DNA of 64,000 bases from BCD1 sp965230565 (GTDB lineage: Bacteria; Bacteroidota; Bacteroidia; Chitinophagales; Saprospiraceae), in contig CBDDLH010000001.1 of assembly GCA_965230565.1 (NCBI GenBank), positions 62,001-126,000 on the forward strand, written 5' to 3'. A program made the translations under genes and the position numbers. A model generated the notes under the pieces. That model worked only from the letters and a program-made list of their open reading frames with translations, was not told where the DNA came from and made no database searches. This document shows, piece after piece, positions 31,246 to 41,240 of the stretch (its first letter is position 1; the number at the start of each line of letters is the position of its first letter).

Positions 31246-34200
31246 TTAATCTTTCCAATCAGGCACACGTCCCGGCGTCCAGGGAGCTCCGATCTCGTCG
31301 AGTTGTTTTTCAAGGGCTGGCAGTTTATTCTCCGCAATTTCCTTAATTTTCGCCAATACTGGCGGGAATTCAGCTTTGATAATATCCAAACCTTGTTTCT
31401 CGGTGGTCGTAGGCTCCAAAGTGGATCCTCCACGTGACCAGATAATTTCATTCATTTTCTTACTCAACGGAATCACTGCCGGAGGAATTTCTTCCCAACT
31501 CGCTCTGCCCGGAACGCCGTTAAAGGCAAACTTGATTTCCTCCAGTTCAGCACCCAAAGCACGTGCTTCATCTTTCAATTCCTGAGAAGCAGCCGGAGTG
31601 TTATATAGGGTCTGTTTGATGGTTTCTACTTTGTCAGCCATCTCTCCCGTAATACGCTGGGCTCCCTGCATGGCCATATACATTTTGAGCAATTCGTCAT
31701 CAAACGCTTCTGCCACTGCTACCTCTCCCGTTGGCAAGGTATTATTTTTGAGTTCCTTGACCTTAAATGAGACTGGCTCAACCAACGTCGACAACTCACC
31801 TTCGTGCCACAACTCTATTCCTACTTTATAAGTTCCGGGAACAACATCTCTTGCCCCAAAGTTCCTTCCGGAACTCAGCGGATTAAACTTCTTGGTACTT
31901 ACCGGGAATGGAGAATCATAGGACAGATTCCAGGTTACGCGCTTGATGCCCTTTGATGGTGCTTTGGTCATTCGGCGAACCACATTATCTTCATCATCGT
32001 AAATGGTGAAGATCAGGTGTGATTTTTCTGCATCTCCTTCCAACTGCATCTCTCTCCAGGTCAGCTGAGGAATGTATTTTCCTTCTTTGAATAACTTCTT
32101 CTCCTCTTTCTGGCGCAACTGCTTTTTCGTCTTAGGAACCTCTTTGATGTAATAAGTGAAGGTAGCCCCATAAGCCGGGTTGGCAGCTTTATAAAAAGTA
32201 GAACCCTGATTTCCGAATTTACTCATCTGGTTGTACATCAAAGCATCTTTGATCGGGAAGATATAAGCTTCCTGCTCGGCCCACTTGTGAGAAATTTCCC
32301 TCAATGGGGTATAGTCATCCATGATGTAAAATCCACGACCAAAAGTAGCCAGTACCAAATCATTTTCGCGCTCCTGAATGGCAATGTCTCTTACAGAAAT
32401 GGTTGGAATACCCGATTTCAACTGCACCCAGTGTTCACCACTATTAATGGAAAAGAAAACACCAAATTCAGTACCGGCGAATAACAATCCTGCTTTCACG
32501 TGATCCTGCTGAATGGAATGAACACTGTGGTTCTTTGGCAAGTTGTTTGAAATGGATTTCCAGGTACGCCCTTTATCAGAACTCATCAAAACATATGGTT
32601 TGAAATCATCCATTTTGATATTCTTGAAAGTGGCAAATACAACATTTGCATCGTGCTTGGAAGCCTGAATGTCAGAAACATAGGTATGATCAGGTACTCC
32701 GGGGAAGGATTTAACCTGATGCCAGTTGGCACCATTATCTTCCGTAACGGAAATGACCCCATCATCCGTTCCTGCATACAAAAGTCCTTCCTGAACTCTT
32801 GATTCATCAAGAGAAACGATGGTTCCCCACTGGGAAGTGGATACGTGTTTCACCACAGCATCTGAAGGCCAGTGTTTATCCATAAACTTGAAACTATCAC
32901 GATCGAGCTGAGCAGTCAAATCATCACTGATCACTTCCCATGAATTACCACGGTCGTCACTACGGAATACCTTATTGGCAGCACAGTACAAACGTGTTTT
33001 TGAATGCGGACTCAGGAACAATGGCGTATCCCAGTTCCATTTATAAGCCAGTTCACCTTTACGCTCACGAGGTTTGATATTCTGTGTCGCTCCACTTTGT
33101 TTGTCATAGCGGAACATATTTCCATACTGGTACTCAGAATAAACAATGTTTGGATTTCCCGGCTCAATCGCCTGCCAGAAACCATCTCCACCAAGGGTGC
33201 GAGTCCAGTCATCGTTGGTTGCCCCCTGACGATAAAGTGTGCGGGAAGGCCCTCCCATGGAATTGTTATCCTGGGTTCCTCCATAAACATTGTAGAATGG
33301 TTCAGCATCGTCAACAGCTACCCGGTAGAACTGGGTAATCGGAAGGTTCTCTTTAAAATCAAAGGTAGCCCCATGATCGTAAGTTTCATAGATACCACCG
33401 TCACCACCGATCATAAAGTGGTTGGTATTATTCGGATCTATCCACAATGCGTGATCGTCGACATGGCGGCCATTATTGCCAATAACCTTCCAGGTCTTTC
33501 CTGCATCAAGTGTGTACCTTGAACGGGTTTCTGTGCTGAATACTTTATCGACATTTACAGGATCGCAATAGATCTCATTGTAATACTGCCCACTACTGTG
33601 GTGGCTACCCATTTTTTTCCAACTTTCTCCTTTGTCAGTTGAGCGGTAAAAACCTCCTTGTTTGTTAGCAGCTTCCACGATAAGGTAAACCACATTAGGG
33701 TCAACCGGGGATACATCGATACCCATTCCTCCGATATGCACTCTTGGTAATCCCTTCATGATCTTGCGCCAGGTTTCCCCGCCGTCAGTACTTTTGTAAA
33801 CGGCAGATTCCGGTCCACCGCCAATTTTACCGTAATGGTGGCGACGACGCTGTTCTGCAGTGGCATACATGATCTTCGGATCGGAAGGATCCATAACCAC
33901 GTTATTCACTCCTGTGTTTTCACTGATCTCAAGAACCTTGCTCCAGTTTTTACCGCCATCCGTGGTTTTATACAAACCGCGGTCACCGCCCGGTCCCCAG
34001 ATAGAACCTTCACAAGCGACAAAAACGATATTGCCGTCTTTAGGATGAATGACAATACCGCCGATCTGACGGGATTCTTTCAGCCCCATATTCTTGAAGG
34101 ATTTTCCTCCGTCAACGGATTTATAGATCCCGTCTCCATAACCGGTAGCCCGCTGGTGATTGTTTTCCCCGGTTCCGACCCAGATCACGTTTGGGTTGCC

Positions 34201-34563
34201 AGGGTCCATCTCCACATCTCCGATGGCATAGGTTCCATACTTCTCAAAAATAGGTTTCCAGGTAGTACCGTTATTGACGGTCTTCCAGACATTCCCACTA
34301 GCCACTCCGACGATATACTCAGCGTGGTTTTTGGGATTAACTGCAAAATCAGCAATCCTTCCTGATGCCCAGGCGGGCCCGATACTGCGCCACTTGAGGC
34401 CACCGACCAGAGCTCCGGTGATAATGGTGTCTTTTGGCGTTTCAGCCTTTTCGGATTTGTCCTTCTTCTTGCCTTTCTTTTGGGCAAAAGATTGGTTGGG
34501 CAGGCATACTGCAAAGCTCAAAAAAAGCAGCAGTGCCCACTTTGGTAAGGTGTATTTTATCAT
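31246..34563 (-). CDS. large secreted Asp-box (sortilin/BNR-like) propeller protein
   Basis: 1105 residues with a signal peptide (LLLFLSFAVCLPNQSFAQ). Residues 50-760 carry many Asp-box blades such as SVDGGKSF, TTDGGKNW, STDGGETW, STDKGESW and SSDKGRTW, typical of sortilin/VPS10-like or BNR-repeat ten-blade propellers. The C-terminal 250 residues (beta sandwich GIKRVTWNLSYDSPFP and a helical end) match the usual Bacteroidota relatives annotated as glycosyl hydrolases without proven activity. No T9SS tail: it ends TPGRVPDWKD. It is likely periplasmic or outer-surface. Terminated by the hairpin at 31125-31168. Confidence 0.85.
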   Translation of the reverse strand: MIKYTLPKWALLLFLSFAVCLPNQSFAQKKGKKKDKSEKAETPKDTIITGALVGGLKWRSIGPAWASGRIADFAVNPKNHAEYIVGVASGNVWKTVNNGTTWKPIFEKYGTYAIGDVEMDPGNPNVIWVGTGENNHQRATGYGDGIYKSVDGGKSFKNMGLKESRQIGGIVIHPKDGNIVFVACEGSIWGPGGDRGLYKTTDGGKNWSKVLEISENTGVNNVVMDPSDPKIMYATAEQRRRHHYGKIGGGPESAVYKSTDGGETWRKIMKGLPRVHIGGMGIDVSPVDPNVVYLIVEAANKQGGFYRSTDKGESWKKMGSHHSSGQYYNEIYCDPVNVDKVFSTETRSRYTLDAGKTWKVIGNNGRHVDDHALWIDPNNTNHFMIGGDGGIYETYDHGATFDFKENLPITQFYRVAVDDAEPFYNVYGGTQDNNSMGGPSRTLYRQGATNDDWTRTLGGDGFWQAIEPGNPNIVYSEYQYGNMFRYDKQSGATQNIKPRERKGELAYKWNWDTPLFLSPHSKTRLYCAANKVFRSDDRGNSWEVISDDLTAQLDRDSFKFMDKHWPSDAVVKHVSTSQWGTIVSLDESRVQEGLLYAGTDDGVISVTEDNGANWHQVKSFPGVPDHTYVSDIQASKHDANVVFATFKNIKMDDFKPYVLMSSDKGRTWKSISNNLPKNHSVHSIQQDHVKAGLLFAGTEFGVFFSINSGEHWVQLKSGIPTISVRDIAIQERENDLVLATFGRGFYIMDDYTPLREISHKWAEQEAYIFPIKDALMYNQMSKFGNQGSTFYKAANPAYGATFTYYIKEVPKTKKQLRQKEEKKLFKEGKYIPQLTWREMQLEGDAEKSHLIFTIYDDEDNVVRRMTKAPSKGIKRVTWNLSYDSPFPVSTKKFNPLSSGRNFGARDVVPGTYKVGIELWHEGELSTLVEPVSFKVKELKNNTLPTGEVAVAEAFDDELLKMYMAMQGAQRITGEMADKVETIKQTLYNTPAASQELKDEARALGAELEEIKFAFNGVPGRASWEEIPPAVIPLSKKMNEIIWSRGGSTLEPTTTEKQGLDIIKAEFPPVLAKIKEIAENKLPALEKQLDEIGAPWTPGRVPDWKD

Positions 34564-34724
34564 AACTAAATCAAATTTTTAAACAAAGGAATAACAACAC
34601 GAACTCCTTTGTGGTTGCTGTAAGTAAGAGATCTGTGCGTTGAGGTGCACAAACAGGTCGAATTTAAAAATAATAGTTTGGTTGGCAAAAGTTTACCCCA
34701 AAAGCTTTAATTGCAAAGCCGGAA

Positions 34725-36182
34725 CTAATGAATCGGATGTTCAATCATTCCCCCTATTTTTTCTAAAATCCAGTCTTTACCAATTACAGATCTATCCGTC
34801 TGAATCAACTCATGCTTAATATCCAGAAGTTTTTTTTCAAAATCATGCCTGCTCATGGTCTCTTTGGAATGCAAAATCAGCACAAGTTTTTTCATAAATA
34901 ACAAAAAATTTAAGCTTGATTTTATTCTGTCGGATGACACCTTTTTGTTTCTGGTCAAATAGGATTTGAAGCTGTCGGCAAAAGACAGGACAACTTCATA
35001 CTCTTTTAATTCAAAGAATATTTTAAGTTGAAGTACTTTAGTATTTATTTGGTAAAAAACATTTTCAAAATTCAGTTTACTCAATAAGACCAATGCTTCC
35101 TCATATTGCTTTTGAATGCTGTACAGGTAGGCCAGATTAAAATTATACACATTTTTCCTGATCTTTGGGTTCAATAGATTTTTGTTGTCGTCCATGAATT
35201 TCCTGGCCCATTCAAATTCTCCAATAAAACAGGCCAGCACAATCAGGTTTTTATACATCATATGGGACATTTCTCCATTTTCCAAATGAAACCCATCTTC
35301 AACCATTAACAAATAGAGATTAAAAACGCTTTTGGAATATTTGTGACCATCCTCGTTGATAAGCACGATCCCCAGATTGATTGCATAATTGTACAAACGA
35401 TCCAACTCCTCCGGTTTGATCTTCTCTCTGTACTCATGAAGGATTTCAACCAACCTGTAATATCGTTCCTCTCTGTCAAAATCAAGGTGCGTCCTGATGA
35501 TTCGGAAATATAAATTCACGGTAGGAATCTTCCCGTAATACTCCCACCGCTCTTCAATATAATCCAATAACCTTTCAAAAACACCCAGGTCGTATTTATG
35601 ATTATAAATAACCATCCTATCCTGTAAATCACAAATTATCTTCATTTTCTCAATGAGAAACCAGGTTTCAAAATCATACAAGGCTTTTTGAACGTGATCA
35701 GTATCAATATCTTTTTGATACATGTTATTAATTTCATCATTGAACCTGTTCAGCCTGTAACTATGCAAAAAATAATTGCTATTCAATTCCCTCTGCTTCT
35801 CCTTTTTTTTCAACTCCTTTTTCAATTCACTCACAGCGGCCTTCCAAATATGTTTTGAAAGCAATCCTTCAATAATATCTACCTGTCTTTCTTTTTTTTC
35901 AGCGTATATTTTTTGCCCTAAAAACTGTTTAAATAAGTCTGATAAGTTAAACATCAGGTTATTGACTGCATGCTCTTTATATTTTTTGCCCGGGTAAATT
36001 GCTTCAAAAACATCTGTCTTCGTCAGCGTATCCCACCGGCCAAAACGGTCTTTTAACAGGTTGAAAAACAATGTCGTTTCCTTGTGTTTATTGAAGAAGG
36101 GAGAGTGTACAAAATCTCCAAAGGAATTCAATTCACGCCAAGTCAATACCCGAAGTTGTTTTAACAATTTTGAATCCTTCAT
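34725..36182 (-). CDS. hypothetical helical (TPR-like) protein
   Basis: 485 residues, almost entirely helical, no signal peptide. The N-terminus has LTWRELNSFGDFVHSPFFNKH; the middle and C-terminus have helix pairs such as LAYLYSIQKQYEEALVLLS that look like TPR repeats. I know this as a lineage-specific type of protein in Saprospiria-like genomes but not its function. It is divergent from the T9SS-secreted protein at 36564, separated by 381 bases. Confidence 0.65.
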   Translation of the reverse strand: MKDSKLLKQLRVLTWRELNSFGDFVHSPFFNKHKETTLFFNLLKDRFGRWDTLTKTDVFEAIYPGKKYKEHAVNNLMFNLSDLFKQFLGQKIYAEKKERQVDIIEGLLSKHIWKAAVSELKKELKKKEKQRELNSNYFLHSYRLNRFNDEINNMYQKDIDTDHVQKALYDFETWFLIEKMKIICDLQDRMVIYNHKYDLGVFERLLDYIEERWEYYGKIPTVNLYFRIIRTHLDFDREERYYRLVEILHEYREKIKPEELDRLYNYAINLGIVLINEDGHKYSKSVFNLYLLMVEDGFHLENGEMSHMMYKNLIVLACFIGEFEWARKFMDDNKNLLNPKIRKNVYNFNLAYLYSIQKQYEEALVLLSKLNFENVFYQINTKVLQLKIFFELKEYEVVLSFADSFKSYLTRNKKVSSDRIKSSLNFLLFMKKLVLILHSKETMSRHDFEKKLLDIKHELIQTDRSVIGKDWILEKIGGMIEHPIH

Positions 36183-36563
36183 GGATTGCTTTTTTCATGG
36201 AAATAGGAACAATATCTCCTTCGATTAAAAAAAATCCGATTTTTTCGATATTTAAATTAACACTTTTTGCTAAAAATTCAAAAAAATAAAATTCAATAAA
36301 ATTACACAAAATATTAATAAACAAATACTTAAACATATAAAAATTTACATTTGTCAAAAAAGATTAATTTTTTTATACTTCTCCCGGACTTTTTTTCCCT
36401 TCATTTTTGCACTGTAGCAATAAGTGTACGCACAATAAATGGTTTTTTGGTGTACGGAATTTTTGAATTCACCTGTCACATTCTACGATGAAATATTAGG
36501 CAGTTACCAACAAAAACCCGCTAATGCGTACTGATTTTTTAAAGCATCTTAAATTAAACAGAC
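36183..36563. other. AT-rich divergent intergenic region
   Basis: 381 bases without an open frame. It should contain promoters for both flanking genes. The heptamer GTGTACG occurs twice (about 36425 and 36451), 26 bases apart, which could be an operator. No clean Bacteroidota promoter consensus is identified. Confidence 0.35.
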
Positions 36564-38501
36564 ATGAATAAGCTTTTTACTTCAATTGTCTTATCCTTTA
36601 TTTTCACCATTTCAATTTCCGCCCAGGCCGGGCAACTCGACCCCTCGTTTGCGGACGACGGTATCCTGATATGGGACATCAGCGAAGGCGGCCAGGACAC
36701 CGGAAAAGGAATTGCCGTCCAGGAAGATGGTAAAATTATTGTCGCCGGTTCAGGCGGTTTTGCAGGCGGACTAAGTTTTGACATGTACGCCACCAGGCTC
36801 AATGAAGATGGTTCAGTTGATGAAACTTTCGGGGAAAACGGAGTATTTCACTTTGAAAATGACCTCGGCTCAGACCTCGTTTTCGACCTCGACCTGATGG
36901 AAGATGGAACTATGTTTATTACAGGTTCTTATGCTCCGGCTCCGGCAAATCCACAACTGATGGTTTTGAAACTTAATTCGGATGGAATGCTGGACAGCAC
37001 CTTTGCGAATAATGGCGCTTTGATCGATTCGATTGATGTGAGCGAAGATTATGGCCACGCTCTTCTTGTCGACGAAACGGGCAGCATCTTTGTCGCCGGA
37101 AACAGCAAAATTACAGGATTCGGCTATAACAGGAACTTTGTAACCAAGTATGATGCCAGCGGTATGGTCGACTCTACTTTTGGGGACAATGGCATTTTTC
37201 TTTGGAAACTGGACTCTACTTATAACGATGTTGACAGAATGGTATTTGCCGATGACGGCGATCTGCTGGTCTCCGGTAGAGCAGCCCCTTTTGGAACAGA
37301 TAAGTTTTCCGTTTATAAAGTCAAAGCCGACGGTACAGGTCTTGACTCTACCTTTGCGGTAAACGGAGAATTATATGCTCCTTTTCAGGGAAGTGCCTAT
37401 GGTATGATGGTTCACTCTAACGGAAGCATCATCCTTACAGGAACAAATCAAAATGCAAACGGGAGAGACTTGGTGGTTACCGCATATAATCAGGACGGAA
37501 CCGTAAACACCAATTTCGGTCAGGATGGTGTGTTCATCTTCGACCTCAACATCAGTGATATCGGGCTGAATGTAATCGAGCAGCAGGATGGCAAGATCAT
37601 CGCTTCAGGCGAATCCGGGGGTACTATTTTCATAGGACCGGAACGTGCCATTATCTCAGTCAGACTTTTAGAAGACGGCACCCTGGATACTACCTGGGGA
37701 GAAGAAGGATATGTAAGAACGCCAACATCCACATGGATGGCATGGTCTGATGCTTCAACCATACAGCCTGACGGAAAAGTACTGCTCGTCGGTCTCTCGG
37801 CCATTACCAACAATGATTTGACCGTTATCCGCTATGGCAACTTCATCGATCAGGATGAAGACGGCTATGGCCTTGACGAAGATTGTAATGACCTTGTAGC
37901 CGAGATTAATCCTGGAGCAGAAGAAATCCCGAATAATGATATTGACGAGGATTGTGACGGCATTGCTCTGGTAATCGACCTTGACGGAGATGGTTATAAC
38001 TCTGACAAGGACTGTGATGATGAAAATGCGGCTGTTAATCCGGGCGCTGAAGAAATTCCGTATAATGGTATAGACGACGATTGTGACGAGACCACTCCCG
38101 ACGATGATCTGGACAATGACGGATTCGTCCTGGCAGATGATTGTGATGACACCAACGCCAACATCAACCCTGATGCCGTCGAAATCCCTAACAATGAGAT
38201 CGATGAAGATTGTGATGGCATGGACCTTACCGTAGGAATAAACGAGACAGAACTTGCTCAGCAGTTCAAGGTATACCCTAACCCGGCAACAACCTATGTA
38301 AATGTAGAATCCGGCAGCGATTCTCCTGCGATAGAATACATCCGGGTTTGTGATTACACAGGAAAAGAAATCAGAAAGATCAAAGTAGCATCCATAAACA
38401 ACAAGGTGTCGGTAGACCTGGGAGGTTTGCCACAGGGTTTATGGTTAATTTCCCTTCAGACTACAGAAGGTACGGTTGTAAAAAGAGTTATCAAGACCTG
38501 A
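36564..38501 (+). CDS. delta-60 propeller protein with MopE-like repeats and T9SS type A tail
   Basis: 645 residues. Signal peptide MNKLFTSIVLSFIFTISISA. Residues 20-420 are delta-60 repeats (LDPSFADDGI, DETFGENGVF, DSTFANNGAL, DSTFGDNGIF, and QEDGKIIVAGS), a beta-propeller. Residues 430-560 carry three copies of a calcium-binding MopE-type repeat (DEDGYGLDEDC, PGAEEIPNNDIDEDCDG). The last ~75 residues (FKVYPNPATTYVNVES ... VKRVIKT) are a Por secretion (type A) tail, so it is exported by the type IX system and cleaved. Role: surface or adhesion, not known. Confidence 0.9.
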   Translation: MNKLFTSIVLSFIFTISISAQAGQLDPSFADDGILIWDISEGGQDTGKGIAVQEDGKIIVAGSGGFAGGLSFDMYATRLNEDGSVDETFGENGVFHFENDLGSDLVFDLDLMEDGTMFITGSYAPAPANPQLMVLKLNSDGMLDSTFANNGALIDSIDVSEDYGHALLVDETGSIFVAGNSKITGFGYNRNFVTKYDASGMVDSTFGDNGIFLWKLDSTYNDVDRMVFADDGDLLVSGRAAPFGTDKFSVYKVKADGTGLDSTFAVNGELYAPFQGSAYGMMVHSNGSIILTGTNQNANGRDLVVTAYNQDGTVNTNFGQDGVFIFDLNISDIGLNVIEQQDGKIIASGESGGTIFIGPERAIISVRLLEDGTLDTTWGEEGYVRTPTSTWMAWSDASTIQPDGKVLLVGLSAITNNDLTVIRYGNFIDQDEDGYGLDEDCNDLVAEINPGAEEIPNNDIDEDCDGIALVIDLDGDGYNSDKDCDDENAAVNPGAEEIPYNGIDDDCDETTPDDDLDNDGFVLADDCDDTNANINPDAVEIPNNEIDEDCDGMDLTVGINETELAQQFKVYPNPATTYVNVESGSDSPAIEYIRVCDYTGKEIRKIKVASINNKVSVDLGGLPQGLWLISLQTTEGTVVKRVIKT

Positions 38502-38521
38502 ATTTAAGGTGCTTTATTTGT

Positions 38522-38564
38522 CCGGATTGCCAGTTTCTTCTGAAATTTGGCAGTCCGGCGTTTT
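38522..38564 (+). terminator. intrinsic terminator
   Basis: CCGGATTGCCA (38522-38532) pairs with TGGCAGTCCGG (38548-38558), 11 bp with one wobble, followed by CG and T4. It lies 20 bases after the stop of the T9SS protein, before the next gene on the same strand. Confidence 0.8.
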
Positions 38565-38593
38565 AACTTTATGATCGAGTAAAATTTAATAAT

Positions 38594-40537
38594 ATGCAAA
38601 TCCGAAAGCACCTTATAATAACAATCATTTTCGCGATTGCAACTTTAGCCCTTCAGGCCCAGAATCTCATCCAGAACCAGGGTTTTGAAGAATGGGACGG
38701 CACAGCAGGATGGCCCCCCAACACCCTTGCACCTCTCACACACTGGTATGAAGCCAATGGTACTTCTGACCACCACCACGTTGGCAACAACCCGGGTAGC
38801 AACCTCACAGGCCTGGTGGATTGCCCCCTCGGACAAGGAAATACCTGGTGTGGCGTAGCCTACGAAGGCGAAGGCGTCCTTGGCTGCTGGAAAGGCAACG
38901 GCCCTGATGGCAGCAGGGAATGGGCAGGAATCCAGTTGTCAGAACCCATGGTAGCAGGCGGCTGTTATAAAGTATCCTTTTGGATACAGAACAAAAAAGA
39001 TAAAGTTGGTCAAGAATTTGTCTCCAATCAATGGGGCGTTTTCTTTAACCATACGGAAACGCCGTTTTTCAATGCAAATCTCGCCAATTACGCTGCCATG
39101 TCAGACCATTGGGTGGCCTGTGAAGAAGTGATTGACGGCAGTGAATGGCGCTACCTGGAATGGGATTACCAGGCGAGTGAGGACTTTGAATATATGTACA
39201 TCGGTTTTATGGGGGATTTTGCCACCTCGACATACAGTGTCCCCAACGATGATTATCTCCTGGGATATTACGTGTGGATCGATGAGGTCAGTGTTACAAG
39301 AATTGACCCGCAGCTTGAATTAACAGAGGATATCACCATTTGCCAGGGGGAAAGTATCACTCTGCAAGCTACTTCGAATTTCCCGATAATCTGGGAAGAT
39401 GATAACAGCGGAGTAACTTCCCGCACCGTGAGTCCGGAGCATACCACGACTTATTACATACAGACACTCGACAGTACCTTGTGTTCCGTGCGCGATTCCA
39501 TTGTGGTAACTGTGATTGGAGATGAAGTAATCGATTTTTCAGGTGTCACCATTTGTGATGGTGCTGATCCCCTGATCCTGGAGCCATCGATTACAACAGG
39601 TTCATGGAGTGGCCCGGGAATCATCAATGCCGAAGAAGGCTTGTTTGATCCGTCTGCCACGGGAGTTGGCGACCATTACGTGACCTATAATTCCGGGGCA
39701 GATTGCAGCGAAAATTTCACTATGTATGTTCAGGTAATCCCTCCTCCGGAAATTATTTTGGAAGCAGACACCATATCCGGTTGTCCTCCTTTAATGGTCG
39801 GGTTCAATGAAATTGGCCCAATATCAGGGATCTCCTATGACTGGAATTTTGGAAACGGGACATTCAGTGATACCCCATTAATGGCCTCCACGGTATATGC
39901 CGATCAGGGCGCATACGATGTAACCCTGCATGTTGTTTATTCCGAAAACTGCCAAAATACGTCCACCTTTGAAGATTTCATTGAAGTCTTTGAAGCTCCG
40001 GTGGCAGACTTTGACTTCAGCCCGAACAGCCCTTCCAACTTGAGTCCGGATGTGGAGTTCACCGATGCTTCTTCAGGGGTGATCACCGACTGGCTGTGGG
40101 CTTTCAGTAACGGTAACACCAGTGATAAAAGCAATACAACAGCCAATTTTGAAATGCCGGGCATTTATGATGTATCCTTACAAGTTACTACCATTGACGG
40201 TTGCCAGGATTCCATTTCCCGTGAAGTGACCGTCAAAAGCATCGTCAATTTTTATGTCCCCAATGCTTTTTCACCTAATAATGACGGTATAAATGACTTG
40301 TTTGAAATTTACACTGTCGGACCTTTACAGGAATATAAAATGACCATTTTCGACCGCTGGGGCGGAATGGTTTTTCAAAGTGAAAATTTGAATGACCCAT
40401 GGGATGGCAACCTCATAAACGGGACAAAAGCAGATGTGGGGGTTTACATTTACGTAATTGAGTATCAATATCAGGGAATTACTCCGGGACAGGATTTCTC
40501 AGGCACGGAATCCGGGGATATTATGATAGTGAGATAA
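38594..40537 (+). CDS. secreted protein with PKD domain and gliding-motility type B (CHU_C) tail
   Basis: 647 residues. Signal peptide to ALQAQ; residues 20-235 are a lectin-like jelly-roll domain (NLIQNQGFEEWDG, GGCYKVSFWIQN) of the same kind as the N-terminus of the OmpA protein at 47512. The middle has immunoglobulin-like and PKD-like repeats (ISYDWNFGNGTFSDT, ITDWLWAFSNGNTSD). The C-terminus VPNAFSPNNDGINDLF ... GVYIYVIEYQY is the CHU_C domain that directs export through type IX secretion. Likely surface-attached or glue-forming. Confidence 0.9.
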   Translation: MQIRKHLIITIIFAIATLALQAQNLIQNQGFEEWDGTAGWPPNTLAPLTHWYEANGTSDHHHVGNNPGSNLTGLVDCPLGQGNTWCGVAYEGEGVLGCWKGNGPDGSREWAGIQLSEPMVAGGCYKVSFWIQNKKDKVGQEFVSNQWGVFFNHTETPFFNANLANYAAMSDHWVACEEVIDGSEWRYLEWDYQASEDFEYMYIGFMGDFATSTYSVPNDDYLLGYYVWIDEVSVTRIDPQLELTEDITICQGESITLQATSNFPIIWEDDNSGVTSRTVSPEHTTTYYIQTLDSTLCSVRDSIVVTVIGDEVIDFSGVTICDGADPLILEPSITTGSWSGPGIINAEEGLFDPSATGVGDHYVTYNSGADCSENFTMYVQVIPPPEIILEADTISGCPPLMVGFNEIGPISGISYDWNFGNGTFSDTPLMASTVYADQGAYDVTLHVVYSENCQNTSTFEDFIEVFEAPVADFDFSPNSPSNLSPDVEFTDASSGVITDWLWAFSNGNTSDKSNTTANFEMPGIYDVSLQVTTIDGCQDSISREVTVKSIVNFYVPNAFSPNNDGINDLFEIYTVGPLQEYKMTIFDRWGGMVFQSENLNDPWDGNLINGTKADVGVYIYVIEYQYQGITPGQDFSGTESGDIMIVR

Positions 40538-40561
40538 ATAAAACAATAAGCTTTAGCAATG

Positions 40562-40594
40562 GGCTGCAAGGAATTATTTCTTTGCAGCCTTTTT
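40562..40594 (+). terminator. intrinsic terminator
   Basis: GGCTGCAA (40562-40569) pairs with TTGCAGCC (40582-40589), then T5. It lies 25 bases after the CHU_C gene stop and abuts the end of the convergent gene. Confidence 0.85.
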
Positions 40595-41203
40595 CTATAA
40601 TTCCCACCCGTACTTCTCCCAATCCTCCAGATAATCTACATCCGAAAGCGTAGGGAGTTCAAACCATGTTTTCCCCAACCCTCGCATACGGTCAACGGTT
40701 TGCTCAAAAACAAAAGCCGTACTCCACTCCATATTTTCGAAAAGTTCGGGGGTTGGTGATTTCATGCCCAGCAAATAGTATCCTCCGTCAAAAGCAGGCC
40801 CGATGACAAAGTCGTGTTCATCCAGGTGATGAAATGCCTGTTGCAGGATTTCCGGGTTGATGCCGGGGATATCGCTACCCACGATGACCGCTTTTTCATG
40901 GTTCTCAAGCGCCTGTTCAAAAGCATGATTCATCCTGCCTCCCAGACCTTCATTTACCTGTGCATATTTCACAAAAGCGTCAGATGACCATTCGTCTTCA
41001 TTATTAATCCTGTCAGCATAAAAAAGCAAACGGTTTACATCGAGCTGAAGCACTGTACTCCTGGTATAAGCCAGAAGGGATTTGTAAATTTCCAATGCCT
41101 TTTCATCACCAACGGATTTTGCAAGCCTCGTTTTGACCTTACCCAGTTCCGGATTTCTGATAAAAATAATGAGGGCTTCTTTCGACCATCCTTCCAACTC
41201 CAT
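40595..41203 (-). CDS. DUF2064 / TIGR04282 family glycosyltransferase-like protein
   Basis: 202 residues. IIFIRNPELGKVKTRLAKS near the N-terminus is the nucleotide-sugar binding P-loop-like start, and VIVGSDIPGINPEIL, IGPAFDGGYYLLGM and FELPTLSDVDYLEDW are the family signatures. TIGR04282 members are GT-A fold transferases found with arsenosugar or related small-molecule pathways, but no such partner gene is here. It may act on a small sugar nucleotide in the cytoplasm. The end lies against the terminator. Confidence 0.85.
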   Translation of the reverse strand: MELEGWSKEALIIFIRNPELGKVKTRLAKSVGDEKALEIYKSLLAYTRSTVLQLDVNRLLFYADRINNEDEWSSDAFVKYAQVNEGLGGRMNHAFEQALENHEKAVIVGSDIPGINPEILQQAFHHLDEHDFVIGPAFDGGYYLLGMKSPTPELFENMEWSTAFVFEQTVDRMRGLGKTWFELPTLSDVDYLEDWEKYGWEL

Positions 41204-41240
41204 TTTTTTATTTCTTTGTGAACTATATGTCTATGTGTTT

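Noticed and set aside
33835..34365. 176-codon plus open frame
   Set aside because: Complement of Asp-box propeller repeats of the 31246-34563 gene; no start context or motif.
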